From NCBI RefSeq assembly GCF_000430705.1, contig NZ_AUMN01000021.1, positions 18,451 through 82,450 of the forward strand: 64,000 nucleotides of DNA, read 5' to 3'. The position numbers and the translations under genes are program-made. Below are positions 44,380 to 53,234 of the stretch, one piece after another. The notes beneath the pieces are model-generated. The model worked only from the letters and a program-made list of their open reading frames with translations. It ran no database searches and was not told the DNA's origin. Source of the stretch: Arthrobacter castelli DSM 16402 (GTDB lineage Bacteria > Actinomycetota > Actinomycetes > Actinomycetales > Micrococcaceae). The first letter of the stretch is position 1. Every line of letters starts with the position of its first letter.

Positions 44380-44662
44380 GGATACCTCCTGGTTTGCTGC
44401 AGCTTCTTCCACCTGCACGCAGGCGGCTTCATCACCGTCAGGTTGTCGTTCGGATTGAGTTGGTGTGGGTGTCGATCACTCAATAGGTTGCCTCGCCATG
44501 CGCGGATGCAGCTGCGGCAGCGCTGCACGGGGGAGGATGCTGTGGCGGTCAACGACCGACCTGGAGTAATGCACTTCACAATGAACAAGACTGTACCAAT
44601 ATTTACAAGGCTTGAACATCTATTGAACTGTGTGCTCTGTTTTGTTCATTAATTGAATACTC

Positions 44663-45829
44663 TTAGACCGGCGACGGGGCGCGCCGCAGCGCCAATGCGA
44701 TGGCGCCGAGTATTGGTCCACGCGCCCCAAGTCCGCTGGGGAGGATTTCGAGTCCGTCGGTGGCGCTGGGTATGCCGCCGCGGCCAACAGCCTCCCGCAT
44801 GGGTGCCAGCAGCAGTTCCCCGGCTTGGGCAAGCTCACCGCCAATCAGGATGCGATCGGGGTTGAAGAGGTTGCACAAATTGGCGAGGGCCACTCCCGTG
44901 TGACGGCCGACGTCGGACAGGATCCTGGCGCAGGCAGTGTCACCGTCGATGGCCTTGCCGACGATGTCCTGGATAGTGAGGGCAGGGCCGAATCTCGGTT
45001 CAAGGAGCTCAGTCACCGACCTTGTTGCGGCCATTGTCTCCAAGCAGCCCCGGTTGCCGCAGCGGCACACCGCACCGGCTTCGTCCATCATGGTGTGCCC
45101 GATTTCTCCAGCGGTGCCGTCCCGGCCGTGGAAGAGCGCTCCGTTGAGCACCAGCCCGGCACCGACGCCGTCGGAAAGCTTTAGCAAGGCGATATTGTCG
45201 AACCCGGATCCCGCACCCCACAAATGCTCGGCGAGCACACCCAGATTGGCATCGTTGTCGACCCCGACCGGCACATTCAGCCGGTCGGAGACCATCTTCG
45301 CCGGATCCACACCCACCCACCCGGGAAGGATAGACAGCGCCCCCACCTCGCCGGTGCGGCTATCGATCGGCGCTGGCAGCCCCATGCCGGCGGCGGTGAT
45401 GGAAAATCGGTCGACGTCAAGATCCGCCAGCGCCTGCTCAAGCAGGAGCGAGGCGCATTCCAGAGACTCGCTCGCGGAGGTGCCCGTTTCCAAGTCGGAC
45501 CGGCGCTCCGCCAGAATCTCGTGGGCCATATCCGCAATGGCAACTGTGACATGTCGATGGCCATAGTCGATTGCGGCCACGAGTCCGGCTGCCGGTGCCA
45601 GCCGCAGACCCTTTCGCCCTACGCCGGGATCCACGGCGATCAGCACGCCTTCGGACGTCAGCTCGCGGGTTATGTTCGATACGGTGGCAGGCGCCAGGCC
45701 AGTGGCCCGCGAAACCTGGGCCTGGGTCATTTCCCCGGCCGATTGCAGAAGTTCCACGATTCGCCGCCGATTCGCGGTATGCAGGGCCGACTGCGACCCG
45801 GGCCGGTTTCCTCCCGTGCGTTCCACCAT
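44663..45829 (-). CDS. ROK-family transcriptional regulator
   Basis: An N-terminal winged helix (TQAQVSRATGLAPATVSNI) is joined to a ROK sugar-kinase-like domain. That domain has DNDANLGVLAEHLWG and the zinc motif CRCGNRGCLE. The 388-aa protein should repress sugar genes until its ligand binds. ATG 45829 is preferred (GGAGAGGG close upstream); ATG 45865 adds 12 residues. It lies upstream of the sugar porter on the same strand and divergent from the quinone oxidoreductase; both may be targets. Confidence 0.9.
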   Translation of the reverse strand: MVERTGGNRPGSQSALHTANRRRIVELLQSAGEMTQAQVSRATGLAPATVSNITRELTSEGVLIAVDPGVGRKGLRLAPAAGLVAAIDYGHRHVTVAIADMAHEILAERRSDLETGTSASESLECASLLLEQALADLDVDRFSITAAGMGLPAPIDSRTGEVGALSILPGWVGVDPAKMVSDRLNVPVGVDNDANLGVLAEHLWGAGSGFDNIALLKLSDGVGAGLVLNGALFHGRDGTAGEIGHTMMDEAGAVCRCGNRGCLETMAATRSVTELLEPRFGPALTIQDIVGKAIDGDTACARILSDVGRHTGVALANLCNLFNPDRILIGGELAQAGELLLAPMREAVGRGGIPSATDGLEILPSGLGARGPILGAIALALRRAPSPV

Positions 45830-45878
45830 CTGCCCTCTCCCTGGATTTCTCGGCGCGCCGTTCATCGCTTGAACACAT

Positions 45879-45888
45879 CACTATAGTG
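45879..45888. promoter_or_regulatory. Palindrome in the ROK/oxidoreductase divergent region
   Basis: CACTATAGTG is a perfect 10-bp palindrome 50 bp upstream of the ROK start and within the 195-bp divergent interval. It may be an operator or part of a promoter. No second copy was noted. Confidence 0.35.
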
Positions 45889-46024
45889 GCATGCATTACA
45901 TCCACCCGTCGTGACCTCCGTCGTCGACCTCCGCTGCCGAAGAGGCGGTCGAAGTGGGCCGCCAAGTTGGCTGCCGAAGGGATGGGGCGGGAATAGCTGT
46001 CCTGGTCGTCTGGTTACCGCCGGT

Positions 46025-46957
46025 ATGAAGGCAATTGGTGTTACAGAGTTCGGAGGGCCGGACGCCCTCACCGTCATCGAGCTTCCGGAACCGCACCCCG
46101 GCCCCGGGGAGGCGCGGATCAAGGTCGCGGCTGCGGCGGTGAATCCCACCGATACGGTGGTCCGTTCCGGTGCCCGCGGAACGGGAGACCGCCAGCCTCC
46201 TTATATTCCGGGGATGGACGCAGCCGGAGTGATCGATGAGGTCGGTGAAGGCAGCAAGTGGCAGGTCGGCGATGAAGTGATGGCCATCGCCCTGCCGTAT
46301 GGTGAGCATCAAGGTGCCTACGTTGAGTATCTGGTGGGCGACGACGCGTCGATGGCGCGCATCCCCGCCAACACGGACATCATCACGGCCGCGGCGTTGC
46401 CGATGAACGCCCTGACCGCGACGCAAATCCTGGAGAAGCTCGGTCTGCGGCCGGGCCAGACCCTCGCGGTCACCGGCGCCGCAGGAACGCTGGGCAATTA
46501 CTTGGTGCAGCTAGCGAAGCATGCCGGCCTGGTGGTGATCGCCGACGCGGCCGACAAGGATCGCCAACTCGTCGAGTCGTTGGGGCCGGACCATATTGTC
46601 CCGCGCGGGGACGACGTGGCCAGCCACATCCGCCGGATCGCTCCCGACGGCGTCGATGGTCTGGCAGATGCCGCATTGCAGCGCGATCAAGCGGCCCCGG
46701 CCATCCGTGAGGACGGCGCCATGGCTATCGTGCGTGCATGGGACGGACGACCGGGTCGGGGCATCGACCTGCATCAGGCGGGTGTATTCGACGAATATCG
46801 CTCCGGCGAGAAGCTGGACCGGATCCGTGCCTTGGCCGAGGACGGCGTGCTGACGCCACGCGTTGCTGCCACGTTGCCGTCCGGGCAGGCGCCGGGGGCG
46901 CACCGGCGGTTGGAAGCGGGCGGAGTCCGCGGGAGGATCCTCCTGACCTTCCCGTAG
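46025..46957 (+). CDS. Zinc-independent quinone oxidoreductase (MDR family)
   Basis: The 310-aa medium-chain reductase has the start MKAIGVTEFGGPDAL, the substrate-domain motif VNPTDTVVRSG, and the NADPH fold motif VTGAAGTLGNYLVQLAKHAG. No structural zinc cysteines are present, which fits the quinone oxidoreductase group. ATG 46025 matches the family start; an upstream extension has no domain. It is divergent from the ROK regulator. The substrate is uncertain. Confidence 0.88.
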   Translation: MKAIGVTEFGGPDALTVIELPEPHPGPGEARIKVAAAAVNPTDTVVRSGARGTGDRQPPYIPGMDAAGVIDEVGEGSKWQVGDEVMAIALPYGEHQGAYVEYLVGDDASMARIPANTDIITAAALPMNALTATQILEKLGLRPGQTLAVTGAAGTLGNYLVQLAKHAGLVVIADAADKDRQLVESLGPDHIVPRGDDVASHIRRIAPDGVDGLADAALQRDQAAPAIREDGAMAIVRAWDGRPGRGIDLHQAGVFDEYRSGEKLDRIRALAEDGVLTPRVAATLPSGQAPGAHRRLEAGGVRGRILLTFP

Positions 46958-47086
46958 GGCCAGCTCCCCTCATTACCTTTCCAGGTTGGGGCACTTTCCC
47001 TCCACAACGGGGAATGGGAGCGCCGTTATCCACATACAGCCGTTGGGTCATTCTTTTACGGTCACCGTCCCCGTAGCGTGGGATCC

Positions 47087-48520
47087 ATGGTCCCTTTCCC
47101 AGAACCGGTTCCCCCGCACGGGGACGGCGCCGCAGCCATCGACAGCGGCGTGCCTGCGGGGGAACGAGCCGTACAGTCGGCAGCGACACTGGACCAGCCG
47201 CCGGCCCGCGTCATCGGCACATGGGTGGAAGACCTCCGCCAGGTAGCGGCGGGCACGCAAGGTGTGGCCATTGACAGCATTCGTGCCCTGGAGGAATTGA
47301 AGTCGGCAGCAGCAGCGGCGCAGGCGAGGGTATCGGCGGACTTCGACCAGCTCGAGCGCCAACGCCAAGCCGAACTGGGGTTGTCCAAGGAAGAGCAGGG
47401 TAAGGGTGTTGCCGCCCGGATTGCACTGGCCCGGCGTGAATCCCCGAACCGGGGGAACCGTGATCTTGGCCTCGCCAAGGCGCTGGTTCACGAGATGCCG
47501 CACACCCTCGAAGCACTGACCACCGGCATTCTCTCCGAATGGCGCGCCACCCTGCTGGTCCGCGAAACAGCCTGCCTGAGCATCGAGCACCGCGGCGAGG
47601 TGGACCGTGCCATTGCCGGAAATCCGGAGCATCTGGAGGGGCTCAGTGACAAGGCGCTGGTCGCGGAAGCCAGGAAGATTTCCTATCAGTTCGATCCGCA
47701 ATCGGTTGTCAATCGTGCTTCCAAGGCCGCAGGTGAACGAAATGTCACGTGCCGGCCGGCTCCCGACACCATGGCGTACTTGACCGCGCTGCTCCCGGCG
47801 GCACAAGGGGTGGCAGTATTGGCGGCTCTTACCCGGGCGGCCGACAGCCCGAGGGACGAAGACGACACCCGGGGACGGGGCCAAATTATGGCGGACACCC
47901 TGGTGGAACGCGCGACCGGGCAATCATCGGCCGGCGACACCAATCTGGAAATTCAACTGGTGATGACGGACCGGACATTGCTTGCCGGTGACGAAGAACC
48001 GGCGCTCTTGCACGGTTATGGAATGATGCCTGCTGCAACTGCACGAAGCCTCGCTCACCGGGATAACAGCGAAACTGCCGCGTGGGTGCGGCGCCTCTAC
48101 ACCACCCCGGGCGCCGGACAACTTGTCGGGATGGATTCACGGTCGCGGTTCTTCCCGAAAGGCCTAGCCGGCTTCATCGCCATCCGGGATCAGGTGTGCA
48201 GAACACCGTGGTGCGACGCCCCTATCCGCCACACCGACCACATTTCCCCTCGTGCCGGCAATGGCCCCACGAGCGAAAACAACGGTGAGGGCTTGTGTGA
48301 AGCCTGCAATTATGCCAAGGAAGCACCCGGCTGGTCGGCACGGCCGGTCAATGAAACACCCGAGCAGGCTGTCCCGCGCGGCCCCACTGGAGACAGGTAT
48401 ACCCACAGACGCCATACGGTCGAGACCACGACACCCACCGGCCACAAGTATCGATCCGTCGCGCCTCCACTGCCCGGGACAAGGCCCCCGCCACGACGAA
48501 ACCGCAGCGACGCCGCGTAA
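47087..48520 (+). CDS. DUF222 / HNH endonuclease domain protein
   Basis: The 477-aa protein has the DUF222 helical N-terminal region and ends with an HNH domain. That domain contains RDQVCRTPWCDAPIRHTDH, then NGEGLCEACNYAKEAPGW, with the paired cysteines and catalytic His. Such 13E12-type genes are multicopy in actinobacteria and often mobile. ATG 47087 is chosen; an in-frame GTG lies at 47078. The nuclease motif looks complete. Its role is not established. Confidence 0.88.
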   Translation: MVPFPEPVPPHGDGAAAIDSGVPAGERAVQSAATLDQPPARVIGTWVEDLRQVAAGTQGVAIDSIRALEELKSAAAAAQARVSADFDQLERQRQAELGLSKEEQGKGVAARIALARRESPNRGNRDLGLAKALVHEMPHTLEALTTGILSEWRATLLVRETACLSIEHRGEVDRAIAGNPEHLEGLSDKALVAEARKISYQFDPQSVVNRASKAAGERNVTCRPAPDTMAYLTALLPAAQGVAVLAALTRAADSPRDEDDTRGRGQIMADTLVERATGQSSAGDTNLEIQLVMTDRTLLAGDEEPALLHGYGMMPAATARSLAHRDNSETAAWVRRLYTTPGAGQLVGMDSRSRFFPKGLAGFIAIRDQVCRTPWCDAPIRHTDHISPRAGNGPTSENNGEGLCEACNYAKEAPGWSARPVNETPEQAVPRGPTGDRYTHRRHTVETTTPTGHKYRSVAPPLPGTRPPPRRNRSDAA

Positions 48521-48569
48521 TGCCACGCGATGCAATGCCAGCATCGGTCTGGATGCACGCCGTCGATCG

Positions 48570-49853
48570 TCAGATCCACTCGTTCCGGCGCAGCGGCGGT
48601 TCGGTACCGCCGGACCGTTGCACCAGCACCTGATTGACGCCCAGCTTGCCGGCCTCGAAGTTCACTGCGCTGGCGGCCATGTAGAGACGCCACACCCGCG
48701 CCCTGCCCTCGCTGGTCAGCGCAACCGCTTCATCCCAGCGCTCTTCCACTCGCCTCACCCAGGCACGCAAGGTGAGCGCGTAGTGCCGGCGCAACGCCTC
48801 GACGTCGAGCACTTCGAAGCTGCCCGATTCAAGTTCGGCAACCATGTCGGACAGGTTGAGCAGCTCTCCATCGGGAAAGACATACCGGGCGATGAAGGTG
48901 TCCGGGTTGTGGCGGGCGGGGCCGGCGTTCCAGGCGATGGCGTGGTTGAGCAGCCGTCCGCCGGGACGAAGCATGCTGTGCAGGTGTGAGACGTAGCCGG
49001 CCATCTGGTCGCGGCCGACGTGCTCGGACATTCCGATCGAAGAGATGGCGTCGAAGGGGCCGTCGTCGACCGCGCGGTAGTCCTGGATCCGGATCTCTAC
49101 ACGTTCGGTCAGTCCGACGTCGGCGGCCCGCTTGCGTGCCAGCGCCGCCTGCTCGGCAGAGAGGGTGACACCGACGACGTCGGCGCCGTAGTTTTGTGCC
49201 GCATGCAGCGCGAAGCTGCCCCAGCCGCATCCGACGTCGAGCACGCGCATGCCCGGCCGCAGTCCAAGTTTGCGGCAAATCAGGTCGTTCTTTGCTTCCT
49301 GCGCGGCATCGAGACCGGCCTCTTCGTCATTCCAGACGGCACAGGAGTAGACCATCGACGGCCCCAGCACGAGCCGGTAGAAGTCGTTGCCGACATCGTA
49401 ATGGTGCGAGATCGCCTCAGCGTCACGACGTCGGGAGTGCCGCCCGCCGGAACGACCAAGCCTGGCTTCCTCCGGCGGGGGAGCCGGCTCCGGGCCCAAG
49501 GCGCCACACCGGGCAGCCGTCTTCAGCAATGACCAACGATCACGCATCTTGAGCGAACCGCCCGGTCCCGTTTCGGCAAGCTTCCCGGCCGAGCTCAGAG
49601 CCGCGAAGGTGGCGAAAATGTCCTCTGGCACCTCAACCTCCCCGGCCACGTACGCGCGGCCCAGCCCGAGCTGCCCGGGTGACCAGAGAATTCGTCGCAG
49701 TGCCCGCCTGGAGCGGACCACAAGGAGCGGCGCATGATCGGGGCCTGCTTCCGATTTATCCCAGGCCCGGATCCGGATCGGCAGGACCCCAATGCCAAGC
49801 ACAGTTGAGAGCGCTTCGGCCAAACGCGCGGCCGTGCCCTTAGTTTTGGTCAT
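48570..49853 (-). CDS. cfa: Cyclopropane-fatty-acyl-phospholipid synthase
   Basis: The 427-aa protein has the CFA synthase pattern: ISHHYDVGNDFYRLVLGPSM, the SAM-binding motif VLDVGCGWGSFALHAA near residue 200, SIGMSEHVG, and the C-terminal RHYALTLRAWVRR. It should methylate unsaturated acyl chains in membrane lipids using S-adenosylmethionine. It also carries the N-terminal lipid-binding region. The protein acts at the inner face of the membrane. No flavin oxidase or desaturase partner is adjacent. Confidence 0.9.
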   Translation of the reverse strand: MTKTKGTAARLAEALSTVLGIGVLPIRIRAWDKSEAGPDHAPLLVVRSRRALRRILWSPGQLGLGRAYVAGEVEVPEDIFATFAALSSAGKLAETGPGGSLKMRDRWSLLKTAARCGALGPEPAPPPEEARLGRSGGRHSRRRDAEAISHHYDVGNDFYRLVLGPSMVYSCAVWNDEEAGLDAAQEAKNDLICRKLGLRPGMRVLDVGCGWGSFALHAAQNYGADVVGVTLSAEQAALARKRAADVGLTERVEIRIQDYRAVDDGPFDAISSIGMSEHVGRDQMAGYVSHLHSMLRPGGRLLNHAIAWNAGPARHNPDTFIARYVFPDGELLNLSDMVAELESGSFEVLDVEALRRHYALTLRAWVRRVEERWDEAVALTSEGRARVWRLYMAASAVNFEAGKLGVNQVLVQRSGGTEPPLRRNEWI

Positions 49854-50017
49854 TGTCCAACCGCCTCTCTTATCCGTATCCGGGGATCGGCGCGGGGATG
49901 CTTCGCAGACCGCCGGCCGTCAAGGTCCCGGTGCTGAATGCCGGCTCAGGCTTCGCCACTCCATTGTATTCAGCAAGGCTGCCTGCGGTACTGACGCACG
50001 CTGAAGCCGCAAGACCC

Positions 50018-50068
50018 CTAGACACGATCCGAACCGTTATGAAATCGTAAACATTGTAGGTACAACAC
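50018..50068 (+). repeat. Conserved upstream element, copy 1
   Basis: About 40 of 51 bases match 51204-51254 without gaps, starting CTAGACAC and including CGTTATG, AATSGTAA and ATTGT. Both copies begin exactly 108 bp upstream of the ATG of an MT0933-type gene. The element probably holds the shared promoter. Confidence 0.75.
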
Positions 50069-50125
50069 GAAGTCGCCGAACGATCACTTCGACCGGATCA
50101 GCGGCAACGAGAAAGTGAGGTACAC

Positions 50126-50437
50126 ATGGGACTCGGTGACATGGCCAATAAGGCCAAGGAATTCATGGGTAAACAAGAGAACAAGGACAAGGTCAACGAA
50201 CAGGTCGATAACCTTCAGGAGCAGCACGGCGACAAGCTGGGCAAGCACGGTGAAAAGGTCAATGAGTTCGTTGACAATCAGCAGGAGCAGCGCCTCGGCG
50301 CCGGCGGTGAAGGCGAAGGCCAAGGCGGCGGCGAAGGCGGCGGACCTGAGGGCCAAGGCGGCGGTGACGGCCAGGGTGGCGGTGACGGCCAGGGTGGCGG
50401 TGACCAAGGCGGCGGTGACGGCCAGCGCCAAGGCTGA
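50126..50437 (+). CDS. MT0933-type antitoxin-like small protein, copy 1
   Basis: This 103-aa protein is acidic and helical at the N-terminus (MGLGDMANKAKEFMGKQENK, then HGEKVNEFVDNQQEQ). A low-complexity Gly/Gln/Asp tail follows with four GGGDGQ-type repeats. It belongs to the small MT0933/Rv0909-like family annotated as putative antitoxins; no toxin gene is adjacent, so that role is doubtful. It resembles stress proteins of the CsbD type in composition. GAAAGTGAGG is its ribosome site. A paralog lies at 51312 with the same 5' element. Confidence 0.8.
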   Translation: MGLGDMANKAKEFMGKQENKDKVNEQVDNLQEQHGDKLGKHGEKVNEFVDNQQEQRLGAGGEGEGQGGGEGGGPEGQGGGDGQGGGDGQGGGDQGGGDGQRQG

Positions 50438-50460
50438 CAGCACTCCTCGATAGATCATTC

Positions 50461-50494
50461 CGCAAGGCGGCTCCCTGATGGGGGTCGCCTTGCG
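50461..50494 (+). terminator. Hairpin after MT0933-type gene 1
   Basis: CGCAAGGCG (50461-50469) and CGCCTTGCG (50486-50494) form a 9-bp perfect stem around a 16-nt loop, 23 bp after the stop. It lacks a T-run. Confidence 0.65.
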
Positions 50495-50706
50495 CCGTTC
50501 CGGCAGGGTTCGTTCAGGCAAGTCAGGTATTCGTGGAGTCCGCGCACGAGCAGGTTTCGGCGCGCCTCTCTCCCCTAATGGTTGAAGCTGCAATGAAATC
50601 AGTGCTACGGTCTTGGTTGTAATTTCAACTTAGGAAAAGGCGTGGGCCCGCGGATTCGGCCGCCCGCAGTTGATGCCTCCCCAAGATCTTCCGGAACGGA
50701 AACTTC

Positions 50707-51130
50707 ATGAAGAGCACTGCACTGAGCACCACTCCTGCGCGTTGTCGTCGGCTTCCTCTTCGCAGCCCACGGCTGGCAGAAATACAACGAGTGGACTATC
50801 GCCGGCACTCAGGCCGCCTTCGGCAAGATGGGCATCCCGTTCGCTGATGTCGTCGCCCCGACGATTGCCACCCTGGAACTTGGTGGTGGCATCGCGTTAA
50901 TCCTCGGACTCTTCGCTCGTCCCGTTGCAGCGTTATTGACCCTGAATATGCTCGGCGCACTGCTGCTGGTCCACCTCTCCGCGGGTGTTTTTGTTGCCAA
51001 TGGCGGTTACGAGTTGGTGCTGCTCCTCGGGGCCGCGGCGCTGGCTATTGCATTCGCCGGGCCCGGTCGCGCCTCGGTTGACCGCGCCTTGTTTGGCAGC
51101 CGCAGGTCGAAGGTCAGCGCGCTCGCCTGA
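50707..51130 (+). pseudogene. doxX-family gene with a frameshift near its start
   Basis: ATG 50707 (GGAAC upstream) opens MKSTALSTT, then the frame is lost. From about 50735 a second frame reads LRVVVGFLFAAHGWQKYNEW and continues through FADVVAPTIATLELGGGIAL with four membrane segments to 51130, a complete DoxX domain. One base change in length at 50733-50735 (ACTCCTG) would give a 141-aa product. The second frame has a TGA just upstream and no start codon until ATG 50828. It sits between two paralogous MT0933-type genes. Confidence 0.8.
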
Positions 51131-51203
51131 CCCCCTCCCGGCCCTGGCTCCTCAAGCACACAGCCATCCGCAAGTGAACATCCGGCGTTCTGTCGAAAAA
51201 CTA

Positions 51204-51254
51204 CTAGACACACTCGGAAACGTTATGGAATGGTAATGATTGTCAGTGCAACAC
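51204..51254 (+). repeat. Conserved upstream element, copy 2
   Basis: This is the second copy of the element at 50018-50068, about 40 of 51 identical, again 108 bp before an ATG (51312). The remaining leader is less similar except for the AAAGTGAGGT ribosome site. Confidence 0.75.
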
Positions 51255-51311
51255 CGACACCACTGAGTGGGAAAGCCGGCTCAGCGGCCAACCGGAAAGT
51301 GAGGTTTGATT

Positions 51312-51539
51312 ATGGGATTCGAGGATCTTACAAACAAGGCCCAGGAATACGCGGGCAATGAAGAGAACCACGACCAGATCAACAGTGCCGTAGACGGCGC
51401 CCAGGAGCACCTTGGTGGCGCCCTCGGCGAGCATGGCGACAAGGTCAACGAGTTTGTCGACGGCCAGCAGGAAGAGCACTTCGGTGGCGGCGGCGGCGAA
51501 GGCCAAGGCGGCGGCGAAGGCGAGAACCAGGGCCAGTAG
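51312..51539 (+). CDS. MT0933-type antitoxin-like small protein, copy 2
   Basis: The 75-aa paralog of the protein at 50126 shares LTNKAQEYAGNEENHDQINS versus MANKAKEFMGKQENKDKVNE and the HGDKVNEFVDGQQEE segment. Its Gly-rich tail is shorter. ATG 51312 has AAAGTGAGG upstream; a TTG at 51306 is also in frame. The shared leader and ribosome site show that the two genes arose by duplication together with their promoter. The function is unknown; the antitoxin label comes from the family name. Confidence 0.8.
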   Translation: MGFEDLTNKAQEYAGNEENHDQINSAVDGAQEHLGGALGEHGDKVNEFVDGQQEEHFGGGGGEGQGGGEGENQGQ

Positions 51540-51559
51540 CACTGTCTGATCTTTAGGCT

Positions 51560-51597
51560 GGAGGCGGTTTCCTGCGGGAGGCCGCCTCCGGTTTTTG
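51560..51597 (+). terminator. Rho-independent terminator after MT0933-type gene 2
   Basis: GGAGGCGG (51560-51567) pairs with CCGCCTCC (51582-51589), with added pairing in the loop, followed by GGTTTTT. This is a standard intrinsic terminator before the aminotransferase gene. Confidence 0.85.
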
Positions 51598-51642
51598 CCG
51601 TTGTATTGTTGACAATCCTACAATTCCCGGGAGAATGGCGGC

Positions 51643-52923
51643 ATGGCTACTCTCAGTCCCGCACTCAAGCAAGCAACTCCCGTCGTCGTCGACCATGCCC
51701 TGGGCAGTTGGATCCACGGAACCGATGGGAAGGAATACCTGGACTTCACCACCGGCATCGGAGTCACCAGCACCGGACACTGCCATCCGAAGGTGGTGGA
51801 GGCGGCCCGCGAACAGACGGGCAAGGTCATCCACGCCCAGAACACCACGGTGATGCATCCGCCGCTGCTGCAGCTGACCGAGAAGCTGGGTGAGGTGCTA
51901 CCCGCAGGTCTGGATTCGGTGTTCTACGCCAATTCCGGTTCTGAAGCAGTCGAAGCCGCAGTCCGTCTGGCCCGGATGGCCACCGAACGTCCCAACATCG
52001 TGGTGTTCCAGGGCGGGTTCCACGGCAGGACCGTCGCGGCCGCATCATTGACCACTGCCGGAACCAAATTCTCCGCCGGGTTCTCTCCCCTGATGGCCGG
52101 AGTGCACATGTCCGCCTTCCCCTACGCCTACCGCTACGGGTGGGACGAGGATTATGCGGTCGAGTTCGCCCTGCAGGAGCTCGATTTCCTGCTGAAGACC
52201 CGGACGGCGCCCAACGACACTGCGGCGTTCCTGATCGAACCGGCCCTGGGCGACGGTGGATACCTGCCCACGCCTCCGGCGTTTATGGAGGGACTGCGCG
52301 AACGGGCGGACCGCCACGGCATCGAGCTGATTTTCGATGAGGTTCAGGCAGGCGTCGGACGTACCGGCAAGTTCTGGGGCCACCAGCACTCGACGGCGAC
52401 CCCGGACATCCTGATCACAGCCAAGGGGATCGCTTCGGGGTTCCCCATCTCGGCCATCGCGGCCTCCACGGAGACGATGTCGAAGGTCTGGCCCGGCTCG
52501 CAAGGCGGCACCTACGGGGGCAACGCGGTGTCGGCCGCCGCCGGGGTGGCCACGCTGGAAGTCGTGGAAGAAGAATCCCTGGTGGAGAACTCCCGCATCC
52601 GTGGAGAAGAACTGCAGGCGGGGCTGAAGGATATCCAGACCCGCTTCAAGCAGATCGGCGACGTTCGTGGCTGGGGCTTGATGCAGGGTATCGAGTTCAC
52701 CGCCGACGACGGCTCGGCCGATGCGGGGACGGCGGGGGCCGTGCAGCAAGCCACCACGGGACAGGGACTGCTCACACTCACCTGCGGTCCGCAGGGGAAT
52801 GTGGTCCGGTTGATCCCGGCGCTGGTGGTTACCCCCGAAGAGATTACCGCCGGCCTGCAGCGGTTCGAGGCCGCCGTTGCGGCGGTGACCGGTGCAGTGC
52901 CGGCGGAATCAGGCCCCCGCTAG
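51643..52923 (+). CDS. Class III PLP aminotransferase (4-aminobutyrate/ornithine type)
   Basis: The 426-aa protein has the class III layout: LDFTTGIGVTSTGHCHPKVV, the PLP phosphate site NSGSEAVEAA, the Asp in LIFDEVQAGVGRTGKFW, and the Schiff-base Lys in LITAKGIASGFPIS. It probably moves an amino group from the end of a substrate such as 4-aminobutyrate or ornithine to 2-oxoglutarate; the exact substrate is not fixed by sequence. It follows a strong terminator, so it starts its own unit. Confidence 0.9.
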   Translation: MATLSPALKQATPVVVDHALGSWIHGTDGKEYLDFTTGIGVTSTGHCHPKVVEAAREQTGKVIHAQNTTVMHPPLLQLTEKLGEVLPAGLDSVFYANSGSEAVEAAVRLARMATERPNIVVFQGGFHGRTVAAASLTTAGTKFSAGFSPLMAGVHMSAFPYAYRYGWDEDYAVEFALQELDFLLKTRTAPNDTAAFLIEPALGDGGYLPTPPAFMEGLRERADRHGIELIFDEVQAGVGRTGKFWGHQHSTATPDILITAKGIASGFPISAIAASTETMSKVWPGSQGGTYGGNAVSAAAGVATLEVVEEESLVENSRIRGEELQAGLKDIQTRFKQIGDVRGWGLMQGIEFTADDGSADAGTAGAVQQATTGQGLLTLTCGPQGNVVRLIPALVVTPEEITAGLQRFEAAVAAVTGAVPAESGPR

Positions 52924-52955
52924 ACGCACTTCGACGGCTGGTTGCGCTGTCGCGG

Positions 52956-53150
52956 TTACTGGACGGCGGAATCCTTTTCCAGCACGAAGTCGCCACCTGG
53001 GTAGATGATGGTCTCGTGTCCGTCGTCGTACTTGACGGCGAAGGGCGGATGCCCGCTATCGCCCCGGACTTCGGTGATCCGCCCATGCTTGTCCGCAGAG
53101 TCAACTGTGGTTCCCCGGATAATGATGCGGTCTCCCGGCTGTGCCTCCAT
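52956..53150 (-). CDS. DUF1918 protein
   Basis: The 64-aa protein has the DUF1918 pattern AQPGDRIIIRG, then HGRITEVRG and PPFAVKYDDGHE, an SH3-like beta barrel common in actinobacteria. ATG 53150 has AGGAGG 8 nt upstream; a GTG three codons earlier would overlap that spacing. The function is not known. Confidence 0.88.
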   Translation of the reverse strand: MEAQPGDRIIIRGTTVDSADKHGRITEVRGDSGHPPFAVKYDDGHETIIYPGGDFVLEKDSAVQ

Positions 53151-53234
53151 TGCAAACACCTCCTGATGACCACCATAGGCGGCCGGATGAGAAAGAGGAA
53201 TAGCACTATGGCCTCAGGCGGTTAGACTCGCACC

